From Loktanella sp. (GTDB lineage: Bacteria; Pseudomonadota; Alphaproteobacteria; Rhodobacterales; Rhodobacteraceae), in NCBI GenBank assembly GCA_003551805.1, contig PUNR01000237.1:1-8826 (forward strand): a stretch of DNA of 8,826 nucleotides, written 5' to 3'. Positions 1 to 6,066 of this stretch are shown one piece after another; position 1 is the first letter of the stretch; every line of letters begins with the position of its first letter. Below the pieces are notes generated by a model. It worked only from the letters and a program-made list of their open reading frames with translations, made no database searches and was not told where the DNA came from. The translations under genes were made by a program, and so were the position numbers.

Positions 1-926
1 CCCAGAAAATCCAGCGATGCCAATGTGCCGATGGCGCCTGTCACGAGGAAAGGCAGCATCGTCACTGTCGCGACCATCGCATTGGGCAGCATGTGGCGGA
101 ACATGATCGTCCGGTTTGGCACGCCCAGCGCCTTGGCCGCGCGCACATATTCCAGATTGCGCGCGCGCAGGAATTCCGCGCGCACCACGCCCACCAGCGC
201 GGGCCAGCCAAAAAGCACCGTCAGGAACACCAGTAACCAGAAACTTCGCCCTAATATCGCGAAGACGATGATGATGACATAAAGCGACGGTGTGCCAGTC
301 CATATCTCGATAAAGCGCTGGAAGGCCAGATCGGTCCAGCCACCGAAATACCCTTGCACAGCGCCTGCCGTGATACCGATGACAGAGGCCGACACCGTCA
401 CCATCAGTGCAAAGACAATCGACAGACGGAAGCCATAGATCACCCGCGCGGTGACATCGCGTTTGGTGTCGTCGGTGCCCAGCCAGTTCGTTGCAGATGG
501 TGCCGCAGGGGCGACGCCCGGCACATCGACGATGGTGTTGTAGGAATAGGGGATCGGGGGCCAGATTATCCAGCCGCGCTGAAACCCTTCGCCCAGATCC
601 TCGCCTGCCAGAACGGCGGCGATCATGGCTTCGGGGTCGTCGAAACAATCCTCCATCCCGCCTGTGCGGATGAGGCATTGCACCTCGACATCCTGATAGC
701 GGGCCTGGGTGGGGAAATCGCCGCCAAAGTCGCGTTCGGAATAGAATTGCGCGATCGGCATGCGCAATTCGCCCTGATAGCTGACAAGGATCGGTTTATC
801 ATTGGCGATCAATTCAGCGACCAGTGATAGGCCGAACAGAACACCAAAGATAATCAGCGACCAAACGGCCCGCCGGTTGCGTTTGAAATTGCGCCAGCGG
901 CGTTGATTGAGAGGGGACAGGCGCAT
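1..926 (-). CDS. yejE: Yej-type peptide ABC transporter, permease YejE (partial, C-terminus off the left edge)
   Basis: Inner-membrane permease that pairs with YejB to form the channel of an oligopeptide importer. 308 codons are visible without a stop. The start MRLSPLNQRRWRNFKRNRRA is the usual cytoplasmic opening of YejE, followed by a first membrane segment (about 21-41) and then the motif ELIANDKP. A long periplasmic stretch (about 42-165) contains FGGDF and NWLGTD, and hydrophobic helices follow. The cytoplasmic EAA loop that docks on the ATPase is at about 259-282 (EYVRAAKALGV, then RHMLPNAM). From the length of E. coli YejE I estimate that about 60 residues are missing. The ATG overlaps the yejB stop by one base (TGATG), and a GAGG lies 10 nt upstream inside yejB, so the two are co-translated. 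Compared with E. coli YejE as I remember it, residues about 81-117 hold an insertion with two cysteines (C84, C94). Confidence 0.93.
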   Translation of the reverse strand, partial: MRLSPLNQRRWRNFKRNRRAVWSLIIFGVLFGLSLVAELIANDKPILVSYQGELRMPIAQFYSERDFGGDFPTQARYQDVEVQCLIRTGGMEDCFDDPEAMIAAVLAGEDLGEGFQRGWIIWPPIPYSYNTIVDVPGVAPAAPSATNWLGTDDTKRDVTARVIYGFRLSIVFALMVTVSASVIGITAGAVQGYFGGWTDLAFQRFIEIWTGTPSLYVIIIVFAILGRSFWLLVFLTVLFGWPALVGVVRAEFLRARNLEYVRAAKALGVPNRTIMFRHMLPNAMVATVTMLPFLVTGAIGTLASLDFL

Positions 927-2005
927 CAGTTTCGTGCCTCGAAATCAATGCGGGGGTCGATGAAGACATAAGTGATGTCGGTCAAAATCCCGACCACCAG
1001 TCCGATCAGCGAAAACGCAAACAGCGTCCCGAACACAACGGGATAGTCGCGGGCGACGGCCGCCTCGAACCCCAAACGTCCCAGACCATCCAGCGAGAAC
1101 AGCGTTTCGATAATCAGCGATCCGCCAAAGAACACACCGATGAACAGCGCCGGAAAGCCGGAAATCACGATCAGCATCGCGTTGCGGAATACATGACCAT
1201 AAAGCACGCGGGATTCCGACAGCCCCTTGGCTTTGGCGGTGATGACATATTGTTTCTTGATCTCGTCCAGAAAGCTGTTTTTGGTCAGCAAGGTCAGCGT
1301 GGCAAACGCCGAGATGGTGGACGCCAGCACCGGCAGTGTGATGTGCCACAGATAATCAAGGATTTTGCCGATCAGCGACAGATCCGCGAAATTCGATGAC
1401 GTCAGACCGCGCAACGGGAAGATACGGAAATACGACCCGCCTGCGAACAAAACGATCAGCAGGATCGCGAACAGAAAACCGGGGATCGCGTAGCCGATGA
1501 TGATGGCACCACTGGTCCATGTGTCAAACGGCGTGCCATCGCGCACGGCCTTTTTGATGCCAAGCGGGATCGAGATCATATAGGCGATCAGCGTTGACCA
1601 CAGGCCAAGCGTGATCGACACCGGCATCTTTTCCAGCACCAGATCAAACACGCTGATCGACCGGAAATAGCTGTTGCCGAAATCGAACCGCATATAGTTC
1701 CACATCATGTTGAAGAACCGTTCAACGGGTGGTTTGTCAAACCCGAATTCGCGTTCCAACTGGGCGATGAATTCCGGTGGCAGGCCGCGCGCGCCGACAT
1801 ATTCGCTGCTGCTATCCCTGCCGAAATCGGCATCGCCTGCCCCGCCGGAAAAGCTTTGGAACACGTCGCCGCGCCCTTCAAGATTGGCAAGGATCTGTTC
1901 AATCGGGCCACCCGGCACGAATTGCACCAGCGCAAAGTTGATAATCATGATCCCGATCAGGGTCGGAATGACCAGCAACAGCCGTCGGAAGATATAAGCG
2001 CCCAT
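926..2005 (-). CDS. yejB: Yej-type peptide ABC transporter, permease YejB
   Basis: Complete 359-residue inner-membrane permease, partner of YejE. The N-terminus (MGAYIFRRLLLVIPTLIGIM) is the typical start of DppB/OppB-like permeases, with a first helix at about 8-30 ending in FVPGGP. A periplasmic segment (about 31-125) has a Gly/Ser/Asp-rich stretch (50-70) and then LPPEFIAQLEREFGFDKP. Further helices lie near 128-150, 165-188, 224-243, 277-297 and 323-345. The EAA loop is at about 250-275 (KKQYVITAKAKGL). The end IDPRIDFEAR is usual for YejB. It lies 3 nt after yejA and shares one base with yejE. Its own Shine-Dalgarno is weak (GGTAAG just before the ATG), so it may depend on coupling to yejA. 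Yej systems import microcin C in E. coli, affect antimicrobial-peptide resistance in Brucella and take up murein peptides in Agrobacterium. The substrate here is unknown. Confidence 0.95.
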   Translation of the reverse strand: MGAYIFRRLLLVIPTLIGIMIINFALVQFVPGGPIEQILANLEGRGDVFQSFSGGAGDADFGRDSSSEYVGARGLPPEFIAQLEREFGFDKPPVERFFNMMWNYMRFDFGNSYFRSISVFDLVLEKMPVSITLGLWSTLIAYMISIPLGIKKAVRDGTPFDTWTSGAIIIGYAIPGFLFAILLIVLFAGGSYFRIFPLRGLTSSNFADLSLIGKILDYLWHITLPVLASTISAFATLTLLTKNSFLDEIKKQYVITAKAKGLSESRVLYGHVFRNAMLIVISGFPALFIGVFFGGSLIIETLFSLDGLGRLGFEAAVARDYPVVFGTLFAFSLIGLVVGILTDITYVFIDPRIDFEARN

Positions 2006-2008
2006 AAC

Positions 2009-3925
2009 TTACCGCAACGCGCCAGCAGCGATCAGGGCATCGTATTTGTCCTGATTGAACCACCAGTAATCCAGATGCCCCAGCCCGAATTCCGGCAGGT
2101 TTTCGGGATATTCGAACATATCGAAATATGCGACCCAGTTCTGGCCAAGGAACCACGTCGGCACCATGAAATAATCATAGCGCATCACACGGTCGATTGC
2201 TTGGACCGCAGCGGCCATTTCATCGTAATCGCCAGCGGCGGTGACAAATTTGGCAAGCTGGTCAAACGCCTCGGAACAATAGCCAGCGGGGTTGAACACG
2301 TCGTCACGGTCTTCGCAGCCAAATCGTTGCGTGATCCCGGTGCCTTCCTGCAATCCGGTGTTGTAGCCGCCGAAAAGCATGTCGAAATCATTGGATTGCG
2401 TCCGCGCCTGATATTGCGGCGGGTCCACGCGCGTATAAACCGCGTTCACGCCCAATCGTTGCAGGTTTTCGATGTAGGGCGTGATCAGCCTGTCCATCGC
2501 TTGCCGCGTTTCCAGAAACTCAACATCCAGAGTGCGCCCGTCGGCATCACGCAAACGCCCGTCTGCGCTGGGGGTAAAACCCGCCTGCTCCATCAGTTCA
2601 AGCGCGCGGCGCAGGTTGTTGCGGTCCAGCGGACGGTCGCCGCTTGTGTGTGGCATAAACGCGTCTTCGGTAAAGATTTGCTCGGGCAGAACGTCGCGCA
2701 CAGTTTCGAGCATCTCAAGCTCGCGGCCTTCGGGCAGTCCGGTGGCGCGCAGGCGGTCGTTTTCCCAGAAACTGGCGCGCTGCTGAAACAGCCCGTATTG
2801 CAGGTTTTCGTTGGTCCATTCGCCGTTATACATCAGGCCAAGCGCCAGACGGATGTTGCGGTCCTGAAACTTGTCGCGCCGCAGGTTGAACACAAAGCCG
2901 GTCGCAGGCGGCAACGACCCGTCATCCAACGTGTCCTGCACAACCCAGCCATTGCGGATCGCAGGAAAATCATAAGATGTCGCCCAGTTGATCGAGGAAT
3001 TTTCACGCCGGAAGGTGAATTCACCGGCCTTGAACGCCTCGAACCCGGCAGAGCTGTCGGCGAAATATTCGACACGGATGGTGTCGAAATTGGCGCGCCC
3101 GACCATCAGTGGCTGCGTCTGCCCCCAGTAATCAGGGTTGCGGCGATAGATAATCTGGCGTCCTGCATCGACACGGTCGACCATATATGGACCAGTGCCG
3201 GGCGAGGTTTGCAGCCGGCTTTCATCCAGACGGGCACCGGTTTCTTCAAACCATGCCTTGGACATCACGATCGCATTGGCCATCTGGCTGACACGGCCAC
3301 GGGTGGGTGCATCAGGGTTGAAGGTGAATTTGACCGTGTATTCATCCAACGCCTCGTATCCCGGCACCAGATCACTAACAGCAACACGAAACGACGGTGT
3401 CCCTTGGGTAATCAGCAATTCATGGGTAAAGATCACGTCTTCGGCCGTCATGGGCGTGCCATCGGAAAAGGTCACGTCGTCGCGCAGGTTGAAGATCACC
3501 CAAGCCTGATCGGCAGGATATTCGATCGTGGTACACAGCAGGCAATAATATGATCCGACCTCGTCATCGGTGCTGTCCATCAAGCGTTCAAACATGATCG
3601 AAGACAGCGCACCGGGCGTACCTGACAGCGTTGCAAACGGGTTCATGGAATCGAACGATCCGTCAGCCGAAACGCTGATTTCGCCGCCTTTCGGGGCGTC
3701 GGGGTTCACGTAATCCAGATGCGCGAAATCAGCGCCATATTTCAAATCACCATATTCATTGAACCCGTGCGAGACGATGATCTCTACCTCGTCCTGCGCG
3801 CGCAGGTCGCTGGCCACCAGCAAAGCCGCAACCCCCACAAACGACCCCGCTACCCAAGCGGTCAGCCGATGCGCGGCGCTGTCTGGCGTCTGGGCTTTGG
3901 CGTGGACCTTGGGATTGTGGGGCAT
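2009..3925 (-). CDS. yejA: YejA-like periplasmic oligopeptide-binding protein of an ABC importer
   Basis: Complete 638-residue solute-binding protein of the SBP_bac_5 (DppA/OppA) family that delivers substrate to YejBE. A long basic N-region (1-20) and a hydrophobic core (about 22-38) form a Sec signal peptide, with likely cleavage near LRA|QDE (residue 43). There is no lipobox cysteine, so it should be soluble. Family signatures are APKGGEISVSADGSFDSMNPF (77-97), the TFSDGTPMTAEDVIFT region (152-167), the YEALDEYTVKFTF segment (190-202) and RRNPDYWG (261-268), ending in a WWFN segment (621-624). The mature part has four cysteines, C128/C131 in a CxxC and C537/C550, which could form periplasmic disulfides. 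It is the first gene of the operon, preceded by a good GGAG site. The alpha-proteobacterial YejA group includes murein-peptide and peptide binders, and the ligand cannot be told from sequence. Confidence 0.94.
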   Translation of the reverse strand: MPHNPKVHAKAQTPDSAAHRLTAWVAGSFVGVAALLVASDLRAQDEVEIIVSHGFNEYGDLKYGADFAHLDYVNPDAPKGGEISVSADGSFDSMNPFATLSGTPGALSSIMFERLMDSTDDEVGSYYCLLCTTIEYPADQAWVIFNLRDDVTFSDGTPMTAEDVIFTHELLITQGTPSFRVAVSDLVPGYEALDEYTVKFTFNPDAPTRGRVSQMANAIVMSKAWFEETGARLDESRLQTSPGTGPYMVDRVDAGRQIIYRRNPDYWGQTQPLMVGRANFDTIRVEYFADSSAGFEAFKAGEFTFRRENSSINWATSYDFPAIRNGWVVQDTLDDGSLPPATGFVFNLRRDKFQDRNIRLALGLMYNGEWTNENLQYGLFQQRASFWENDRLRATGLPEGRELEMLETVRDVLPEQIFTEDAFMPHTSGDRPLDRNNLRRALELMEQAGFTPSADGRLRDADGRTLDVEFLETRQAMDRLITPYIENLQRLGVNAVYTRVDPPQYQARTQSNDFDMLFGGYNTGLQEGTGITQRFGCEDRDDVFNPAGYCSEAFDQLAKFVTAAGDYDEMAAAVQAIDRVMRYDYFMVPTWFLGQNWVAYFDMFEYPENLPEFGLGHLDYWWFNQDKYDALIAAGALR

Positions 3926-3931
3926 GGCAAA

Positions 3932-3935
3932 CTCC
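3932..3935 (-). promoter_or_regulatory. Shine-Dalgarno site of yejA
   Basis: On the minus strand GGAG stands 6 nt before the ATG at 3925. It supports this start even though the signal peptide then has an unusually long N-region of about 20 residues. Confidence 0.75.
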
Positions 3936-3960
3936 GCTCGGTTTATCTTTGTGAAATGAA

Positions 3961-3988
3961 GCTAAAGCGCGCAAAGGCAAACATTCAA
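3961..3988 (-). promoter_or_regulatory. possible sigma70-type promoter of the yejABE operon
   Basis: Read on the minus strand, TTGAAT (3988-3983) and TTTAGC (3966-3961) are separated by 16 nt, which would start transcription about 30 nt before yejA. The -35 is good and the -10 is weak. It lies after the terminator of the upstream cytochrome gene, where the operon needs its own promoter. This is inference from position and a partial consensus match. Confidence 0.3.
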
Positions 3989-3997
3989 GTTGAGAAT

Positions 3998-4009
3998 GCG
4001 TGATCACGC
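3998..4009. promoter_or_regulatory. perfect 12-bp palindrome, candidate operator upstream of yejA
   Basis: GCGTGATCACGC reads identically on both strands and lies 9 bp upstream of the candidate -35 box of yejA, a place typical for an activator or repressor site. It has no loop and no T-run, so it is not a terminator. Which regulator might bind it is unknown, and a chance 12-bp palindrome cannot be excluded. Confidence 0.3.
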
Positions 4010-4032
4010 GGTGTTCATACCGGTTTGCCAAT

Positions 4033-4060
4033 AAAAAAGGCCGCCCTGCGCAGGGCGGCC
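4033..4060 (-). terminator. strong intrinsic terminator after the cytochrome c gene
   Basis: Positions 4039-4060 form a perfect GC-rich inverted repeat (arms GGCCGCCCT and AGGGCGGCC around GCGC). On the minus strand it is followed directly by six T (4038-4033). It starts about 21 nt after the cytochrome stop codon. The T-run is on one side only, so it works in the minus direction, ending the cytochrome transcript and shielding the yej operon, which has the same orientation, from read-through. Confidence 0.92.
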
Positions 4061-4081
4061 CTTGATCGGTCAACCGGCAGA

Positions 4082-4597
4082 TCAGCCGCCGATGGTTTCG
4101 AGATAGGCAATCAGGTTGGCGCGGTCCTGCACATTGCGCATGCCGTTATAGCCCATCGATGTACCAGGGGCGTAACCGCGGGGGTTTTCCAGAAACGCGT
4201 TCAGGCTGTCGTGATCCCAAACATCAGTCGCCGCAATCAGCGCGCCTGAATAGTTGAAGTCGTCATAAAAATGCACGGGGCGGTCAACGACACCGTAAAG
4301 CGCAGGCCCGGTGCCATGCACACCCGATTCCAGCGCGTGACAGGCGCGGCAGTTGCGCCACAGGGTTTCACCGTCCGCTGCACTGGCCGATGCCATGACG
4401 ACGGCAAAGTCGATTTCTTCGACCTCTTCACCACCATCGGCCACCGTTTCTTCGACCGGAATGATATAGGCCTGTTCGGAATAACCATGCCCGCCGCCAA
4501 AATAAATCGACGACGCGATCGTGGCGCCCAGCAAGTAAACAAGCAAAGTCGCGCAGAGCGCACCAACGGCTTTTGTAACGGTCATTGTGTCGAACAT
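4082..4597 (-). CDS. cycM: membrane-anchored c-type cytochrome, CycM/c552-like
   Basis: 171-residue monoheme cytochrome c. An uncleaved N-terminal membrane anchor (about 10-33, AVGALCATLLVYLLGATIAS) is followed by an acidic, low-complexity linker (about 48-64) and a class I cytochrome domain (about 72-170). Heme attachment is C83-R-A-C86-H87, and M148 in PGTSM is the probable second iron ligand. In Paracoccus, CycM carries electrons between the bc1 complex and aa3 oxidase in the inner membrane, and the same role is inferred here. The start MFDTMTVTK matches the family opening. In-frame TTG (4618) and ATG (4609) lie further up but have no better ribosome site, so the start could be up to 7 residues earlier. 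The gene is monocistronic, closed by the terminator at 4033-4060, and divergent from pheA. The symbol is by family resemblance only. Confidence 0.88.
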   Translation of the reverse strand: MFDTMTVTKAVGALCATLLVYLLGATIASSIYFGGGHGYSEQAYIIPVEETVADGGEEVEEIDFAVVMASASAADGETLWRNCRACHALESGVHGTGPALYGVVDRPVHFYDDFNYSGALIAATDVWDHDSLNAFLENPRGYAPGTSMGYNGMRNVQDRANLIAYLETIGG

Positions 4598-4630
4598 GTC
4601 GCGGTCCATCCAGATCAAAGTTTAGGGGTG

Positions 4631-4658
4631 TGTATCTTCTTCCCCCCCGCTGTTGCAA
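4631..4658 (-). promoter_or_regulatory. possible promoter of the cytochrome c gene
   Basis: On the minus strand TTGCAA (4658-4653) and GATACA (4636-4631) are 16 nt apart, about 34 nt before the chosen start. The -10 matches the consensus poorly. It overlaps the candidate pheA promoter on the other strand, which would couple the two divergent genes. Weak evidence. Confidence 0.2.
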
Positions 4659-4666
4659 GGTATACT
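4637..4666 (+). promoter_or_regulatory. possible pheA promoter with TATACT -10 box
   Basis: TATACT (4661-4666) differs from the -10 consensus by one base and would start transcription near 4672, about 45 nt before the pheA ATG. The -35 region (TTCTTC, 4637-4642, 18-nt spacer) is poor, and a run of seven C fills the start of the spacer. The -10 is believable, the -35 is not. Confidence 0.35.
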
Positions 4667-4702
4667 GGCGCGACGAAATGCGCATTTTTCGCCTTTGCCG
4701 TC

Positions 4703-4707
4703 AGGAG
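4703..4707 (+). promoter_or_regulatory. Shine-Dalgarno site of pheA, decides the start
   Basis: AGGAG stands 9 nt before the ATG at 4717. An in-frame ATG at 4678 would add 13 residues (MRIFRLCRQENTV) but has no ribosome site, and the extension does not look like the family N-terminus, which begins with the first beta strand in SPKIAFQGELGAY. Confidence 0.8.
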
Positions 4708-4716
4708 AACACAGTC

Positions 4717-5565
4717 ATGTCACCAAAAATCGCCTTTCAGGGGGAATTGGGGGCTTATGGCCACGAAGCCTGCGCCACCGCCCGCCCCGACCACGCGCCC
4801 TTGCCCTGCCCCACATTCGAGGCCGCGATTGACGCCGTGCGCAATGGCGATGCCGATCTGGGTATGATCGCTGTAGAAAATTCGACCTACGGGCGCGTCG
4901 CGGACGTGCATTCACTGTTGCCGCAAAGCGGACTGCATATCGTCGATGAAACCTTCGTGCGGGTGCATATCAACCTGCTGGCCAAGCCAGAGGCAAAGTT
5001 GTCCGAAATCACCAAAGCTTTCGGTCATCCGGTGATTCTGCCGCAATGCGCGGGTTTTCTGCGCGCCCATAACATCACCGGCCATACCAGCACCGACAAT
5101 GCCCGCGCCGCGCGCGAAGTCGCTGAAGGCCCGGACCTGCATATTGCGGCGCTGGCGTCGGAACTGGCCGCGGAAATCTATGGCCTGCAAGTGCTGGCCC
5201 GCCATATCGAGGATCACGACCGCAACACTACACGTTTCCTGATTATGGCCCGCGATCCTGACCATTCCCGGCGCGGTGACCACGGCATGGTGACCAGTTT
5301 CGTGTTCCGTGTGCGCAACATTCCCGCCGCGCTTTACAAGGCAATGGGCGGCTTTGCGACCAATGGCGTGAACATGACCAAGCTGGAAAGCTACATGGTT
5401 GGCGGTGCGTTCACAGCCACGCAATTCTATGCCGAAATCGAAGGCCACCCCGAAGATCACAATGTCCAACTCGCGCTAGAAGAATTGGGCTATTTCACCG
5501 ACCTGCTGCATATCATGGGTGTGTTCCCCGCCGCCGCACGCCGCCACGAAACCGCCAACCAGTAA
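4717..5565 (+). CDS. pheA: prephenate dehydratase (monofunctional)
   Basis: Cytosolic enzyme that converts prephenate to phenylpyruvate, the committed step of phenylalanine synthesis. 282 residues, the normal size for the monofunctional form with no chorismate mutase domain. The catalytic domain (about 3-178) starts with KIAFQGELGAYGHEA, has the family motif VENSTYGRVADVHSLLP (53-69) and ends with the active-site T172-R-F motif (NTTRFLIM). A C-terminal ACT regulatory domain covers about 193-268. Its two phenylalanine-site motifs are altered: the usual GAL is AAL (204-206) and the usual ESRP is ESYM (224-227), so feedback control may differ from that of E. coli PheA. It appears to be a single-gene transcript, divergent from the cytochrome gene and convergent with the SRPBCC gene 36 bp downstream. 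Confidence 0.96.
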   Translation: MSPKIAFQGELGAYGHEACATARPDHAPLPCPTFEAAIDAVRNGDADLGMIAVENSTYGRVADVHSLLPQSGLHIVDETFVRVHINLLAKPEAKLSEITKAFGHPVILPQCAGFLRAHNITGHTSTDNARAAREVAEGPDLHIAALASELAAEIYGLQVLARHIEDHDRNTTRFLIMARDPDHSRRGDHGMVTSFVFRVRNIPAALYKAMGGFATNGVNMTKLESYMVGGAFTATQFYAEIEGHPEDHNVQLALEELGYFTDLLHIMGVFPAAARRHETANQ

Positions 5566-5577
5566 AAGTCGCACCTG

Positions 5578-5591
5578 TGCGGCGTGCCGCA
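5578..5591. other. small inverted repeat between convergent genes
   Basis: TGCGGC and GCCGCA face each other with 2 nt between them, in the 36-bp gap between the ends of pheA and the SRPBCC gene. It could help end both transcripts, but there is no T-run on either strand and the stem is short, so it is not called a terminator. Confidence 0.2.
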
Positions 5592-5601
5592 GACGCCTGC
5601 C

Positions 5602-6066
5602 TTAACTGCCCTTGGGATAGGCGTCCTCGATCACTTGGGCATAGCTGTGCATACGCGCCCTGAACCGTTCGCTCAGCCTGCTTTTGGCCAGTTTCAGCGA
5701 TTGCAGCACCACCCGCGCGGTCAAGGTGCGCGCTTTCATGTCGATGGCCACGCTGACACGGGTGCGGTTGGGCGACAAGGCGACCAGATCGACTGTGCTT
5801 ACGATCGTCATGCCGTCGGATTGCGTTGTGACGACATATCCGTCCGGCGCGCAAAGCGATGTCAGAACAGACGTGAAACGGCGCTTGCGGCCACGTATCC
5901 GCACCTCGATGTCCCAGCTTGTGTCGACGGCGACCGGACCGCTGGACAAGCGCGTCACGGCGGCACCTTCACGCATGGCACGGCGTTCGAATGCGGCAAA
6001 ATCGCTGGCGCGGGCGAAAACGTGATCTATCGGTGCGGCGATGTCTTCACGGGTACTAAGCTTCAT
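5602..6066 (-). CDS. SRPBCC (START-like) family protein, function unknown
   Basis: 154-residue soluble protein with no signal peptide or membrane segment. The opening MKLSTREDIAAPIDHVFARASDFAAFERRA is the first strand and two short helices of the SRPBCC fold (polyketide cyclase/START-like). Beta strands follow (about 47-110: TSWDIEVRIRG, YVVTTQSDG, STVDLVALSPNRTRVSVAIDM), then a long C-terminal helix (about 119-150) that would close a hydrophobic pocket. Members bind small hydrophobic ligands, but ligand and activity cannot be read from sequence. The ATG at 6066 is chosen over an upstream in-frame TTG (6096) because a GAGGA lies 8 nt before it and the fold starts there. The start lies 11 nt inside the end of nudC, so translational coupling is likely. 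Similar small proteins occur in other Rhodobacteraceae. Confidence 0.87.
   Translation of the reverse strand: MKLSTREDIAAPIDHVFARASDFAAFERRAMREGAAVTRLSSGPVAVDTSWDIEVRIRGRKRRFTSVLTSLCAPDGYVVTTQSDGMTIVSTVDLVALSPNRTRVSVAIDMKARTLTARVVLQSLKLAKSRLSERFRARMHSYAQVIEDAYPKGS

Noticed and set aside
354..827. 157-residue plus-strand open frame at the left end
   Set aside because: It lies opposite yejE, whose minus-strand translation matches the family along its whole length.
1856..3553. 565-residue open frame on the plus strand opposite yejA and the start of yejB
   Set aside because: It is fully antisense to well-recognised yejA/yejB coding sequence, has no recognisable domain and reads as Arg/His/Gln-rich filler. 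Long antisense frames are common opposite GC-rich genes with this codon bias.
4642..4648. run of seven C between the cytochrome gene and pheA, considered as a phase-variation tract
   Set aside because: Seven bases is short, both neighbours are housekeeping genes, and nothing else suggests contingency control. It is noted only as part of the promoter spacer.
4912..5469. 185-residue minus-strand open frame inside pheA
   Set aside because: It is antisense to pheA, whose catalytic and ACT motifs are unmistakable. No motif or start signal supports the antisense reading.
5571..5591. overlapping short inverted repeats after pheA, considered as a bidirectional terminator
   Set aside because: Stems are 5-6 bp with 2-nt loops and there is no T-run on either strand.
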